A stretch of DNA of 64,000 bases from contig JYOB01000004.1 of the NCBI GenBank assembly GCA_000955795.1, positions 62,001 through 126,000 on the forward strand, read 5' to 3'. The notes below the pieces were generated by a model that saw nothing but the letters and a program-made list of their open reading frames with translations, was not told where the DNA came from and made no database searches. This document shows, piece after piece, positions 54,936 to 64,000 of this stretch. Positions within the stretch are counted from its first letter, which is position 1. Each line of letters begins with the position of its first letter. The position numbers were made by a program, and so were the translations under genes. This DNA is from Burkholderiaceae bacterium 26 (lineage in GTDB: Bacteria > Pseudomonadota > Gammaproteobacteria > Burkholderiales > Burkholderiaceae).

Positions 54936-56341
54936 GCACGGGCCTTCTTTTCACGGTACAGCTCGCGGAACGTTTTACCCGCAGGGGCCGGCATGTCTCG
55001 TGTATCGGTCCAACCCTTTCCGACGGGCAGCGAATGGATCAGCTTCTTATCACCGCCCATCCAGCGCAGCACGCGTGCGGCAACCCAGGTGCCGGCCGAG
55101 TACAGTGCCGGTCGCCGAGCCATGAAGCCCCACATGCGCAAGCCAAGGCGCTCCGATTGCGGGCGCAGTTCGCGCTCCATTTGTTTCTCGCGCAGCGTGC
55201 GCAGCAAATCCGACAACGGAATGGACGCAGGGCACACGCGATTGCATTCGCCGCACAGCGTGGCCGCTTGCGGAAGGTCCAACGCGTTCGACAGACCAAC
55301 GTAGCTTGGCGTCAGCACACTGCCCATCGGGCCCGGATACACCCAGCCATAAGCATGACCTCCGATCTTCTGATAGACCGGGCAATGGTTCATGCACGCG
55401 CCACATCGGATACAGCGCAGCATCTCCTGGAATTCGCCGCCGATCAGGCCGCTGCGGCCGCCGTCGACGATGACGAAGTACATATGCTCGGGGCCATCCT
55501 TCTCGCCGGGCGCGCGCGGGCCAGTCAACAGCGAGAAATAGTTCGAGATCGCCTGCCCCGTGGCTGATCGCGGCAGCAAGCGCATGACGGTCGCGAGATC
55601 TTCGAGCGTCGGCAGCACCTTCTCGATGCCCGTCACGGCAACGTGCACGCGCGGCAGGATCGTGCACATGCCTTCGTTGCCTTCGTTCGTGACGATGGCA
55701 ACGGAACCCGTCTCGGCAATGATGAAGTTGCCGCCCGTCACGCCCATGTCAGCGGACAGAAACTGGGGCCGCAGCACTTCGCGGGCCTCCCGCGTCATCT
55801 CAGGAATGTCGGTCAGGCGCGGCTTGTTGTGCGTCTTGGCGAAGAGATCGGCGATCTCCTCCTTGTCCTTGTGCACCACCGGCGCAATGATGTGCGACGG
55901 CGGCTCGCTGTCGTTGATCTGCAGGATGTACTCGCCAAGATCGGTCTCGATGCTCTGCACGCCCATCTCGCCGAGCACCTGGTTCAAGCGCATCTCTTCG
56001 GTCACCATCGACTTGCTCTTGATGACCTTCTTGACCTCGTGCTTGCGAGCAATTTCTGCGACCAGGCGCGCGGCATCGGCCGTGGTTTCGGCAAACAGCA
56101 CCTTGGCGCCACGGCGCGTGGCCTCTGCCTCGAACGTGGCGAGCCAGACGTCGAGGTTTTCCAGCGCGCGGTTGCGGCGCTCCTTCAGCGCTTCGCGCGT
56201 GGCCGGAAAATCGATCTCTTGGATGGCCGCCGCGCGTGCGGTGACGAACTTGGTCGAGAGCTTGGTAAGGTTCTGTTGCAGGCGCTTATCGGCGAGCTTC
56301 TGCCCGGCGCGCGCCTTGAATTCCATGCTGCGGACTTGCAT
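54932..56341 (-). CDS. lutB: L-lactate oxidation iron-sulfur protein LutB
   Basis: The 469-residue protein has an N-terminal LUD domain (about 60-300), then two [4Fe-4S] motifs, CIRCGACMNHCP and CGECNRVCP, and a helical C-terminal part. The start at 56341 has GGAGA upstream. Together with LutA it forms a lactate-oxidising complex in the cytoplasm. No lutC follows; the next gene is the 93-residue protein. Confidence 0.9.
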   Translation of the reverse strand: MQVRSMEFKARAGQKLADKRLQQNLTKLSTKFVTARAAAIQEIDFPATREALKERRNRALENLDVWLATFEAEATRRGAKVLFAETTADAARLVAEIARKHEVKKVIKSKSMVTEEMRLNQVLGEMGVQSIETDLGEYILQINDSEPPSHIIAPVVHKDKEEIADLFAKTHNKPRLTDIPEMTREAREVLRPQFLSADMGVTGGNFIIAETGSVAIVTNEGNEGMCTILPRVHVAVTGIEKVLPTLEDLATVMRLLPRSATGQAISNYFSLLTGPRAPGEKDGPEHMYFVIVDGGRSGLIGGEFQEMLRCIRCGACMNHCPVYQKIGGHAYGWVYPGPMGSVLTPSYVGLSNALDLPQAATLCGECNRVCPASIPLSDLLRTLREKQMERELRPQSERLGLRMWGFMARRPALYSAGTWVAARVLRWMGGDKKLIHSLPVGKGWTDTRDMPAPAGKTFRELYREKKARA

Positions 56342-56377
56342 GCGATTGCGTCTCCGTCGTGTTCTTGGCGTTGCGAT

Positions 56378-57103
56378 TTACGCGTCGCCGGCAAGGACTT
56401 GCGCGATGTGCAGCACACGCGTCTGCGTGTCGCCCGTTCGGCGCAGCCGGCCTTCGATGTTGAGCATGCAGCCCACATCGCCGAGCACCACTGCATCGGC
56501 GCCGCTGGCCTTGATGTTGGCGCACTTCTCATCCGCGATGGCGGTGGAGATATCGCCGTACTTGATCGAGAATGTGCCGCCGAAACCGCAGCACGCTTCG
56601 CATGCGGGCATCTCGGTCAACTGCACACCCTCCAGTTTGCCGAGCAGCTCTCGCGGCTGTGTTTTCACGCCCAGCTCGCGCAGGCCAGAGCACGAATCGT
56701 GGTACGTGACGTGGCCGTGAAATTGGGAATCGAGCGTTTCGACCCGAGCCACGTTGACGAGAAAGTCCGTCAATTCATATACACGCGGCGCCAGGCGCTC
56801 GTAGCGGCCCGCGAGCTCCGGATCGTCTCGAAAGAGATCGGCGTAGCCCTTGCGGATCATGCCGCCGCACGAGCCAGACGGGATGACGACGTAGTCGAAC
56901 TGCTCGAATTCCTTGAGCGTTTTCTCCGCCAGATCGCGCGCCAGCGGCCGATCGCCAGAGTTGTAAGCGGGCTGACCGCAGCAGGTCTGCGCGGGCGGCA
57001 CGACAACGTCGTAGCCGGCCTTTTCCAGCAGCTTAAGCACCGAAAACCCGATGTCGGGCCGCATCAGATCAATGAGGCAAGTGACGAACAAACCTACGCG
57101 CAT
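56378..57103 (-). CDS. lutA: L-lactate oxidation (Fe-S)-binding protein LutA
   Basis: The 241-residue protein (ATG at 57103) has two CCG domains: VTCLIDLMRPDIGFS and VPPAQTCCGQPAYNSG in the first half, HDSCSGLRELG and ACEACCGFGGTFSIKYGDIS in the second. These cysteine motifs bind a cluster as in GlpC-like subunits. It is the first gene of lutA-lutB and is divergent from the IclR gene. Confidence 0.9.
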   Translation of the reverse strand: MRVGLFVTCLIDLMRPDIGFSVLKLLEKAGYDVVVPPAQTCCGQPAYNSGDRPLARDLAEKTLKEFEQFDYVVIPSGSCGGMIRKGYADLFRDDPELAGRYERLAPRVYELTDFLVNVARVETLDSQFHGHVTYHDSCSGLRELGVKTQPRELLGKLEGVQLTEMPACEACCGFGGTFSIKYGDISTAIADEKCANIKASGADAVVLGDVGCMLNIEGRLRRTGDTQTRVLHIAQVLAGDA

Positions 57104-57342
57104 GGGAGTCTCTTGTGTTCTGCGGGAAGCCGCCATTATGCGCCCGCTGCCATGTCCGGCGCGGCCCTCAAGGCACAGAACTTCTTCATGTCAGTGGTGA
57201 GTGCGCTTCACGGGGCTCGTCAAGCACAGTTGCCGGCCGACCGAGAAAATCCTCAAAAATACCGGGAATCATGCGTCGGGATGGTGCGCATTTTCACATC
57301 GTGGGATAGAATTTTGCATCGCATCCGCAACCCACTGCACCC

Positions 57343-58140
57343 ATGGCAGAAGCAGACAAGGACCCCGGCAAGACGTCCATCCAGGTCATCGAACGCATGA
57401 TGATGCTGCTCGACGCGCTTGCCGATCACGCAGATCCGGTCAGCCTGAAGGCGCTCTCCGCCAGCACCGGCCTGCACCCGTCCACCGCGCACCGCATCCT
57501 GAACGACATGGTGGCCTGCCGCTTCGTCGATCGCTCCGACCCAGGCAGCTACCGTCTGGGCATGCGTTTGCTGGAGCTCGGCAACCTCGTCAAGGCACGC
57601 CTTTCGGTGCGTGAAGCGGCCCTCGTTCCGATGCGCGCCTTGCATCGCCTGACCGGCCAAACCGTCAACCTCTCGGTGCGCCAGGGCGATGAGATCGTCT
57701 ACATCGAACGCGCATATTCCGAGCGCTCGGGCATGCAGGTGGTGCGCGCAATCGGTGGCCGCGCGCCGCTGCATTTGACTTCGGTCGGCAAGCTATTCCT
57801 GGCTGCAGACGAAGTCGGCCGTGTGCGAGCCTATGCCACGCGTACCGGTTTGTCTGGTCACACTCGCACCTCGATCACGGACTTGCCCAAGCTCGAACGC
57901 GAACTCAACTGGGTACGCACCAATGGCTACGCACGTGACAATGAAGAACTGGAACTCGGCGTGCGCTGTATCGCTGCCGGGATCTACGATGATTCGCGGC
58001 GGCTGGTAGCAGGTCTGTCGCTGTCTGCGCCGGCAGATCGGTTGCAGGAGAGTTGGCTCGACAACCTCAAGGACACCGCGCTACAGATCTCCAAAGGCAT
58101 GGGCTACACATACGAAGGGGACGCCGTGCGCGCAGAGTAA
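57343..58140 (+). CDS. IclR-family transcriptional regulator
   Basis: The 265-residue protein has an N-terminal winged helix (about 10-75, LKALSASTGLHPSTAHRILNDMVACRFV) and a C-terminal effector-binding domain (about 90-255). It is divergent from lutA across a 239-base gap and so probably regulates lactate use, though GntR or LutR types are more usual. A GATG...CATC dyad at 57279-57299 may be its site. A perfect terminator follows. Confidence 0.88.
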   Translation: MAEADKDPGKTSIQVIERMMMLLDALADHADPVSLKALSASTGLHPSTAHRILNDMVACRFVDRSDPGSYRLGMRLLELGNLVKARLSVREAALVPMRALHRLTGQTVNLSVRQGDEIVYIERAYSERSGMQVVRAIGGRAPLHLTSVGKLFLAADEVGRVRAYATRTGLSGHTRTSITDLPKLERELNWVRTNGYARDNEELELGVRCIAAGIYDDSRRLVAGLSLSAPADRLQESWLDNLKDTALQISKGMGYTYEGDAVRAE

Positions 58141-58155
58141 GCCGCCGGTTTTGCC

Positions 58156-58194
58156 CAACAAAAAAAGCGCGTTCGATGACGCGCTTTTTTGTTG
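58156..58194. terminator. Bidirectional terminator after the IclR gene
   Basis: A long stem with A-rich and T-rich ends surrounds the core AGCGCGT/ACGCGCT, forming a convergent terminator for the IclR gene and pbpG. Confidence 0.85.
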
Positions 58195-58208
58195 GATGAT
58201 GCCGTGAT

Positions 58209-59405
58209 TCAGGCGCCGTGCTGCTCCGAAGCCAGCACGGTTGCCGGCTGCGTCGACACAGGTACATTCCGCAACGGCGCAGCAGCTTGCGTGGCCGGCT
58301 CGATGTGCGGGTTGCGCTCCAGCCAATTGCGCACGCGTGTGGCGTCTGCAAAGCGAGTGAGGTTGCCAGCCGAATCAAGGAACACCATCACCACGTTGCG
58401 GCCATGCACGTTGGCCTGCATCACTAGGCAGCGGCCTGCTTCGTTGATGAAGCCGGTCTTCTGCAGACCGATATCCCACTCGCCGCCACGCACCAGACGG
58501 TTGGTGTTGACGTAGTGCAGCGTGCGGCCGTTGGCGTTGACCGTGTGCTCAGGGGTGGTGGTGAATTGACGAATGAGCGGCACCTTGTAGGCAGCCATCA
58601 CGATCTTGGCGAGGTCCTGTGCGCTCGACACATTGCTGCTCGACAAACCGTTCGAATCTACATAGTGCGTGTCGTTCATGCCCAGCTCATGCGCCTTGCG
58701 GTTCATGGCGGCAACGAATGCCGGACGACCGCCTGGATAGTTGCGGCCCAGCGCTGAGGCTGCACGGTTTTCCGACGACATCAGCGCCAGCAGCAGCAGG
58801 TCTTCACGCGTGAGCATCGTGCCGAAGCGCAGACGCGAGCCAGTGTTGCGCTCGTAGTCACGATCTTCATCGGTGATTTCAAGCAGCTCGTCCATCGGCT
58901 GATGAGCGTCGGTCACAACCAACGCAGTCATCAGCTTGGTGATCGAGGCAATCGGCAACACAGCCGACGAATTCTTCTGGAACAGCACTTCGCCGTTGTT
59001 CTGGTCCATCACCAGCGCGACGGAGGAACGCAGCGCCAACGCATCGGGCGTCGAACGCAGACCCATCGCTTCACCAAGCGTCGGGGATGCCGGCACGAAC
59101 GACGCACGCACCGGACGTGCACCGCGCTCGACCATGATCACGCGGCGCTTGCCTTTGACGGTGACGATCTTGCGGACTTTAGTGGAGGCGACCTCATCGC
59201 TGCTCGCCGCCGCGACTTTGGCGCTGGCCCTGCGATTGACGACGGTCTTACCCTTGGATTTGACTTTGGCTTTCTTGCTGGCAGCGGGCTTTTTGTCGGT
59301 CGTGGCGGCGTTGGCCACGGTAGCGACGGAGACGGCAGCGAGCGCGACGGTCATCAGCGAAACGAAGCCGAGACGTCGAAAAAATGAGGAAACAGACCGT
59401 GACAT
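58209..59405 (-). CDS. pbpG: D-alanyl-D-alanine endopeptidase (PBP7/8)
   Basis: The 398-residue S11-family protein has a signal region, a Lys/Ala-rich linker (about 35-95) and the penicillin-binding domain with SITK, SSEN and KTGF motifs (Ser-x-x-Lys nucleophile, Ser-x-Asn, Lys-Thr-Gly). It cleaves D-Ala-meso-DAP cross-links in the periplasm. The basic linker is a family feature in Ralstonia and relatives. Confidence 0.92.
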   Translation of the reverse strand: MSRSVSSFFRRLGFVSLMTVALAAVSVATVANAATTDKKPAASKKAKVKSKGKTVVNRRASAKVAAASSDEVASTKVRKIVTVKGKRRVIMVERGARPVRASFVPASPTLGEAMGLRSTPDALALRSSVALVMDQNNGEVLFQKNSSAVLPIASITKLMTALVVTDAHQPMDELLEITDEDRDYERNTGSRLRFGTMLTREDLLLLALMSSENRAASALGRNYPGGRPAFVAAMNRKAHELGMNDTHYVDSNGLSSSNVSSAQDLAKIVMAAYKVPLIRQFTTTPEHTVNANGRTLHYVNTNRLVRGGEWDIGLQKTGFINEAGRCLVMQANVHGRNVVMVFLDSAGNLTRFADATRVRNWLERNPHIEPATQAAAPLRNVPVSTQPATVLASEQHGA

Positions 59406-59845
59406 GGTTCGATCACCCGCGCGTGAGATGGCGCAAGTGTAGGCAAAAACAAAATTCTTAGCAAGATGAAGGACTTAGCTCACGGCCTTAAAGTTTGACC
59501 TCGGGAGCCTTATCATTCGGTCATCATTTCGACGCAATTGTCTGCTGGGGCAGTGTTCCAATCGCGAAGAAAGTTGCGCAAGCTGCACATGACCAGCGGT
59601 GCGGAATCAGCACCGGAATCTGAGAGCGTACCCCGTGAATTCCGTCGTGCATGCCGACAATCACGGTTTACAACCAGCTCCAACACTTCCTCACAACACG
59701 CGCACGTCGCACGCTGAGTCGCAGATCAAAGTCTAACGACGGATCGGCCGTATCTGTTGACATAATTCGACGACTTTTCTCCGCCAATTCTCGCTTTGCA
59801 CGAAGATGTGCGCTGTAGCGTGCAGGCGATCGCGCGATGACGACG
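59406..59845. other. Intergenic stretch with no visible gene
   Basis: 440 bases between pbpG and the nitroreductase gene have short open frames without domains, and no strong hairpin or paired -35/-10. The sequence is less GC-rich than its neighbours. Nothing specific was recognised. Confidence 0.5.
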
Positions 59846-60568
59846 TCAGTCGAGGAAGCGAGTGAAGTCGGAGACAGGTGCGCGCTCGGTGATGAGCGTG
59901 TTCTCGACGGCAGCGAGATTCGCATAACCCATCGACATGCCGCAGACGACCATCTCATCATCGGTCAGCGCGAGATGCTCGGCGATGATCCGATGGAACT
60001 GCGTGAAAGCGGCCTGTGGACACGTATCGATGCCACGAGCACGCGCCCCCACCATCACGGCTTCCAGAAACATGCCGTAATCGAGCCAACTGCCCTGCTC
60101 CATCACGCGGTCAATCGTAAAGATGATGCCCACCGGAGCATCGAAGAAGCGGAAGTTGCGCGCGTGCTGCGCGTGCATGCGTTCCTTGTCGGCGCGCTCG
60201 ATGCCGAGCAAGCCATAGAGATCCCAACCGACCTTGCGGCGCCGGCTCTGATACGGATCAATCCACGTACGCGGGTAGTACGGATACTCCTCGCGATGCA
60301 GCGTGTCGACCTCCGGGTGGTCGTACGCCGCCAACACAGATTCGGACAAGCGCGTCTTCGATTCGCCCGTCAGCACATAGACTTTCCACGGCTGCGTATT
60401 GCTGCCGGACGGCGCACGGCGCGCCACGTCTAGGATCGCTTCGATGTCTTCGCGGGCAACGGGCGTCGGCAGGAACGCGCGAACGGATCGGCGCGAAGTG
60501 ATTGCCTGATCGACGAGTTCGACTTCTGCGGAGATGGGACGTCGGTCGGTCATGGCGAAGCGGAACAT
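59846..60568 (-). CDS. Nitroreductase family protein
   Basis: The 240-residue flavoprotein includes SRRSVRAFLPTPVAREDIEAILDVARRAPSGSNTQPWKVYVLTG, the FMN-binding start of the family, and GMSMGYANLAAVENTLITERAPVSDF near the end. It reduces nitro compounds or quinones using NAD(P)H. The ATG at 60568 directly follows the thioesterase stop (TGAATG), which implies translational coupling; an ATG at 60553 is also possible. The two genes form an operon. Confidence 0.88.
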   Translation of the reverse strand: MFRFAMTDRRPISAEVELVDQAITSRRSVRAFLPTPVAREDIEAILDVARRAPSGSNTQPWKVYVLTGESKTRLSESVLAAYDHPEVDTLHREEYPYYPRTWIDPYQSRRRKVGWDLYGLLGIERADKERMHAQHARNFRFFDAPVGIIFTIDRVMEQGSWLDYGMFLEAVMVGARARGIDTCPQAAFTQFHRIIAEHLALTDDEMVVCGMSMGYANLAAVENTLITERAPVSDFTRFLD

Positions 60569-61012
60569 TCAAGCGGTGATATTGGACGCAAGCGGCTCAA
60601 GCACGGCACGCAGCGCATCGGGCAACGGCACCGGCCGACGTGTTTCGCGGTCGACATAGACGTGCACGAAATGGCCCTGCGCGGCGGCCTCTTGCGCGTC
60701 GCCGCGGAAGAGGCCTACCTCATAGCGCACGCTCGTATTGCCCAGGCGTGCAACGCGCAGCCCCGCCACCACGGGATCGGGAAACGACAGCGGCGCGAAG
60801 TAGTTGCATTGCGTCTCGATGACGAGGCCGATGGTGTCGCTGCGCTCGGGGTTCAGGACGCCCCGCTCGATCAGGTAGGCGTTCACCACGGTGTCGAAGT
60901 AGCTGTAATAGACGACGTTGTTGACGTGGCCGTAGACGTCGTTGTCCATCCAGCGCGTGGTGATGGTGTGGAAGTGGCGATAGTCGTCGCGCGTCTGGCG
61001 TGGCGTGCTCAT
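60569..61012 (-). CDS. Acyl-CoA thioesterase (4HBT/YbgC family)
   Basis: The 147-residue hotdog protein contains TTRWMDNDVYGHVNNVVYYSYFDTVVN, the 4HBT active site with the catalytic Asp. It hydrolyses acyl- or aroyl-CoA. It lies directly upstream of the nitroreductase gene. Confidence 0.88.
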   Translation of the reverse strand: MSTPRQTRDDYRHFHTITTRWMDNDVYGHVNNVVYYSYFDTVVNAYLIERGVLNPERSDTIGLVIETQCNYFAPLSFPDPVVAGLRVARLGNTSVRYEVGLFRGDAQEAAAQGHFVHVYVDRETRRPVPLPDALRAVLEPLASNITA

Positions 61013-61070
61013 GGGCAGCGGGCAGGTGACGGTGGAAAGTGATCAGGATACGCCAGCCGCTAAACCTCGG

Positions 61071-61988
61071 TCACTTGCGGATGACGAGCGCCACACCACA
61101 CGCGGCAATCACCATGCCCAGCGCTGCGAGCGGCGGAAAACGTTCACCAAAAAGCGCCCAGGCCATCACGGCGGTCGTCGGCGGTGTGAGATACAGGAGC
61201 GACGTCACCTTGGTGGCCGCGCCTTTGCGGATCAGCACAAACAGCAGCGAGATTGCGCCTATTGATAACGCCAGCACCGACCACACCAGCGAGCCGATCA
61301 CCGGCAGCGTCCAATGCACCTCGCGCGTCTCAAACAGAAACATAAAAGGCAGACACAGCAGCGCCGACGCCCCGAACTGGATGCACGCGCCCATCCGCAG
61401 GTCGAACACCGGGCAATGGCGCTTTTGATACAGCGTGCCTACGGTGATCGACAGCAACGCGCCCACACAAAGCGCAAGCGTCGTCACGCCGACGCCCGCC
61501 AGATGCAGCTTATTGGCCACGACCAGACCCACGCCTGCGATGCCGCACAGCAGCCCCGCCCATTGTCGGCCCGACACGCGCTCCCCACGCATCGAGACAT
61601 ACAGCGCGGTCAGAATCGGCTGCATGCCGACGATCAGCGCCGTCATGCCTGCCGGCATGCCGAGCTTGACCGCTGCCCAGACGCCCGCCAGGTAGCCCCA
61701 TTGCATCAGCAAGCCGGCCACAGCGATGTGGCCGATGGTCGCCCAGTCGGTCTCGGCCGTGCCGGCGCGGCGTGGCAGCGGCACGCGCGCCAGCCATACC
61801 AGCGGCAGCAAGCACACCAGCACGCCAACGAAGCGCAAAAACAGGAACGTGATCGGCTCGGCGTACGGCATTCCGTACTTAGCCACGATAAAGCCCGTGC
61901 TCCAGATCAGCACGAACAGCCACGGCATGGCGACGAAAAACAGGGAGCCGCGCGCTGAGGCTGGCGCGACGGAAGACGCTGGGGTCAT
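61071..61988 (-). CDS. EamA/DMT-family transporter
   Basis: The 305-residue protein (ATG at 61988) has about ten membrane helices in two EamA repeats (FVAMPWLFVLIWSTGFIVAKYG... and LALCVGALLSITVGTLYQKRH...). Members export metabolites or amino acids. Its start codon overlaps the stop of the histone-deacetylase-family gene by 4 bases (ATGA). Confidence 0.88.
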   Translation of the reverse strand: MTPASSVAPASARGSLFFVAMPWLFVLIWSTGFIVAKYGMPYAEPITFLFLRFVGVLVCLLPLVWLARVPLPRRAGTAETDWATIGHIAVAGLLMQWGYLAGVWAAVKLGMPAGMTALIVGMQPILTALYVSMRGERVSGRQWAGLLCGIAGVGLVVANKLHLAGVGVTTLALCVGALLSITVGTLYQKRHCPVFDLRMGACIQFGASALLCLPFMFLFETREVHWTLPVIGSLVWSVLALSIGAISLLFVLIRKGAATKVTSLLYLTPPTTAVMAWALFGERFPPLAALGMVIAACGVALVIRK

Positions 61989-62947
61989 GCGGAAAGCGGA
62001 AGAGAGTTCGATGCGGCGGCAGCCTCGTCGCGAGCTGCCCAACGCTGTGCGTGCCGGGCAGCCAGCGCGATGGTCTGCGCATGGACGGCCACGGTATCGT
62101 CGATATTGTTGCCGTAGCCGCCCGCCATGGTAACGGCAATCGGTATGCGACGTTGATAGGCGAAGTCGAAGACTTCCTGATCGCGCCGGGCCAGACCCTG
62201 CAGGGTCAATTTGAGCCGGCCGAGGCGATCGCCTTCATGCGGATCCGCGCCGGCCAGATAGATGATCAACTGCGGCTTGAAGCGCCCGACCAGGATGTCG
62301 AGTGCGCCAGTCAGCGCCTGCAGATAGTCCTCGTCGCCACAGCCATCGTGCAGGCCAATGTCCAGATCCGACGCTTCCTTACGGAACGGGTAGTTCTTCT
62401 CGCCGTGCAGTGACAAGGTGAAAACAGTGGCGTCATCGCGCAGGATTGACGCCGTGCCGTTGCCCTGATGTACGTCCAGATCAATGATGGCGACCGGAAA
62501 ATCCGCCGGCGACCTGCCTGATTGGCGCTGCATCCAGCGCGAGGCGATGGCTGCATCATTAAATACACAGAAGCCACCGCCCTTGTCCGCATAGGCATGG
62601 TGCGTCCCGCCCGCCAGGTTGACGGCAATCCCCTCCGCCAACGCGGCCTCGCTCGCGGCCATCGTGGCGCCCGCCGAACGGCGGCTGCGCTCCACCATTT
62701 CTGGCGACCACGGGAAACCGATCTCGCGCTGGCGCGCCGGGTCAAGCCGACCGGCGCTTACCGCCTCAACATATTCGGGCGTGTGCGCCAGCAGCAACGC
62801 GTCGTCCTCGGCGCGCGGCGCCTCATCCAGGGACAGCCCCGGCACGTCGGCCAAAACCCGTGCCCGCAGGTCGCTGTACTTGCGCATCGGGAACCGATGG
62901 CCCGGTGGCAGCGGCAAAACAAAATGGTCGGTGTAGAACGCCCGCAT
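61985..62947 (-). CDS. Histone deacetylase-family protein (acetylpolyamine/acetoin type)
   Basis: The ATG at 62947 gives 320 residues. Zinc and catalytic residues are visible in GGTHHAYADKGGGFCVFNDAA, IIDLDVHQGNGTA and YLAGADPHEGD, with TMAGGYGNN near the end. Bacterial members deacetylate small acetylated amines or other metabolites. The overlap with a DMT exporter suggests a joined metabolic and export function. Confidence 0.88.
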   Translation of the reverse strand: MRAFYTDHFVLPLPPGHRFPMRKYSDLRARVLADVPGLSLDEAPRAEDDALLLAHTPEYVEAVSAGRLDPARQREIGFPWSPEMVERSRRSAGATMAASEAALAEGIAVNLAGGTHHAYADKGGGFCVFNDAAIASRWMQRQSGRSPADFPVAIIDLDVHQGNGTASILRDDATVFTLSLHGEKNYPFRKEASDLDIGLHDGCGDEDYLQALTGALDILVGRFKPQLIIYLAGADPHEGDRLGRLKLTLQGLARRDQEVFDFAYQRRIPIAVTMAGGYGNNIDDTVAVHAQTIALAARHAQRWAARDEAAAASNSLPLSA

Positions 62948-63156
62948 GTGAATAACAAATCGCAACGCAACAAAAATGGCACTCGGGCGCATCCTAACCT
63001 ACGCTGCACTCGTGTGTTTTTTGAGACGGAATTACCGCCGGAAGTGGTCAAATGCATTTCACCTGCACCACGGACGCGCATTTTTCTGCCACAAAAAATT
63101 ACGCCAAACGGTTGGTCGCGCAATTCCTGTGCACGAAAAATCAACGAATTCTGATT

Positions 63157-63226
63157 TTTGTGCGATGCACAAATGGCGCTTGACACTGGTTTAACATTCA
63201 ACAACAATGAAATTGTTGCGATGCAC
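63157..63226. promoter_or_regulatory. Candidate PhaR sites in the phaP upstream region
   Basis: In the 402-base gap (62948-63349) the inverted repeat TTTGTGC-GAT-GCACAAA is at 63157-63173, and the core TGCGATGCAC recurs at 63217-63226. They bracket the phaP promoter. PhaR of Cupriavidus represses phaP in this way, so these are probable operators. The rest of the gap is AT-rich with no gene. Confidence 0.55.
63180..63208 (+). promoter_or_regulatory. phaP promoter
   Basis: TTGACA (63180-63185), 17 bases and AACAAT (63203-63208), the same -35 and -10 boxes as the phaC promoter. The first PhaR-like dyad is upstream of it and the second downstream. Confidence 0.65.
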
Positions 63227-63349
63227 CATCCCTAATTTGATCGCGATGTCGCCTGGAAGGCCCGACGCTGACCGTCATGCTTTGTACATCTGGGCGATCT
63301 AAATTTTCATTTTGATTCCCCGACCCACCTTTGTATTTGGAGAGACAAC

Positions 63350-63931
63350 ATGCTGACTCAGGAACAGATCGCTGCGGCGCACAAGGCCAACCTGGAAACG
63401 TTCTTCGGCCTGACCAACAAGGCATTTGAAGGCGTCGAAAAGCTGGTCGAGCTGAACCTGCAAGTCGTCAAGGCTACCCTGGCCGAGAACGTCGAACACG
63501 CCAAGAAGGCACTGACCGCCAAGGACGCTCAAGAGCTGCTGTCGGTGCAAACCGCCGCCGTGCAGCCGCTGGCTGAAAAGGTTCTGGCTTACAGCCGCCA
63601 CCTGTACGAAATCGCTTCGGACACGCAAACCGAATTCAGCAAGGCTGCTGAAGTGCAAATCGCCGAAAACAGCCGCAAGCTGCAAGCGCTGGTCGACAAC
63701 GTGTCGAAGAACGCTCCGGCCGGTTCGGAATCGGCAGTTGCCCTGGTGAAGTCGGCTCTGTCGGCCGCCAACAACGCCTACGACTCGGTGCAGAAGGCTA
63801 CCAAGCAAGCTGTGGAACTGGCTGAAAGCAACTTCCACGCTGCCGCCAACGCTGCGAGCAAGGCAACTGCCCAAGCTTCGGCCCAAGCGCGCGCTGCTAC
63901 CGGCAAGAAGTCGGCAACGACCGCTGCCTAA
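63350..63931 (+). CDS. phaP: Phasin (polyhydroxyalkanoate granule surface protein)
   Basis: The 193-residue protein has the phasin-2 pattern: [36 protein letters not shown] and helical repeats ending in an Ala/Lys-rich tail. It coats PHB granules and limits their size. It has a GGAGAG ribosome binding site. It lies 25 kb from the phaCAB-phaR cluster but appears to share its regulator. Confidence 0.96.
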   Translation: MLTQEQIAAAHKANLETFFGLTNKAFEGVEKLVELNLQVVKATLAENVEHAKKALTAKDAQELLSVQTAAVQPLAEKVLAYSRHLYEIASDTQTEFSKAAEVQIAENSRKLQALVDNVSKNAPAGSESAVALVKSALSAANNAYDSVQKATKQAVELAESNFHAAANAASKATAQASAQARAATGKKSATTAA

Positions 63932-63965
63932 GCGCTAAGCTGCTGCAGTTACCTGCTTGTTCAAG

Positions 63966-63996
63966 CGGGCCTCCTCCGGGAGGCCCGTTTTGTTTT
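63966..63996 (+). terminator. phaP terminator
   Basis: CGGGCCTCC (63966-63974) pairs with GGAGGCCCG (63979-63987), followed by TTTTGTTTT. Confidence 0.85.
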
Positions 63997-64000
63997 GGCC

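Overview
The window is a high-GC betaproteobacterial chromosome segment, almost certainly Ralstonia or a very close relative. The evidence is the phaC-phaA-phaB-phaR cluster, a phasin, and a BktB-type thiolase whose products read like the Cupriavidus/Ralstonia proteins, plus typical Ralstonia neighbours (tex, kup, pyrD, aat-bpt, lutAB). A GH28 pectin-degrading enzyme suggests contact with plant material. Species cannot be fixed from the sequence alone.

Positions 1 to about 3920 are the end of an integrative element. Reading inward from the chromosome, it has a tyrosine integrase, an overlapping excisionase, a small unknown gene, a ParR-like gene, a 5'-truncated ParM/StbA actin-like gene and, leaving the left edge, the start of another ParM-like gene. 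The integrase abuts the 3' end of a tRNA-Leu(UAG), the likely attachment site. About 1 kb of non-coding DNA in this element is unusually rich in short perfect hairpins and repeated 11-12 bp motifs, and is the least explained part of the window. An inverted partial copy of the tRNA 3' end lies on the chromosomal side.

Positions 4155-19000 carry an RND efflux pair behind a TetR-type palindrome, a squalene/phytoene synthase-family enzyme, a polygalacturonase-like lipoprotein with two GntR-like operators around its -10, an exported DUF1501/DUF1800/small-protein operon, ompR-envZ, and ahpC-ahpD. Positions 19000-33000 are mostly housekeeping: ispD-ispF, mfd, argE, serB, a solitary DUF1016/PDDEXK nuclease, metC, bktB, rimO and dusC.

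Positions 33100-38550 hold the polyhydroxyalkanoate cluster (phaR, phaB, phaA, phaC) with a recognisable phaC promoter and a divergent small membrane protein. The phasin gene phaP closes the window at 63350, and its promoter shares a GCGATGCA-type motif with the phaR upstream region, so the two loci are probably linked through PhaR. PhaA and BktB supply ketoacyl-CoA, PhaB reduces it, PhaC polymerises it, and PhaP coats the granule.

Positions 38547-54085 contain pgeF, rluD, bamD, a DinG-like helicase, a SlyX/YdcH-like small protein, a periplasmic coiled-coil protein, tex, a heptad-repeat Asp/His-rich exported protein, kup, pyrD, two identical tandem initiator tRNAs, a NUDIX hydrolase and the N-degron transferases aat and bpt. 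Positions 54089-63350 contain a small lipoprotein, a TM2 protein, lutA-lutB with an IclR regulator but no lutC, pbpG, a nitroreductase, a thioesterase, and a histone-deacetylase-family enzyme overlapping an EamA exporter. No CRISPR array, complete insertion sequence or rRNA was seen.
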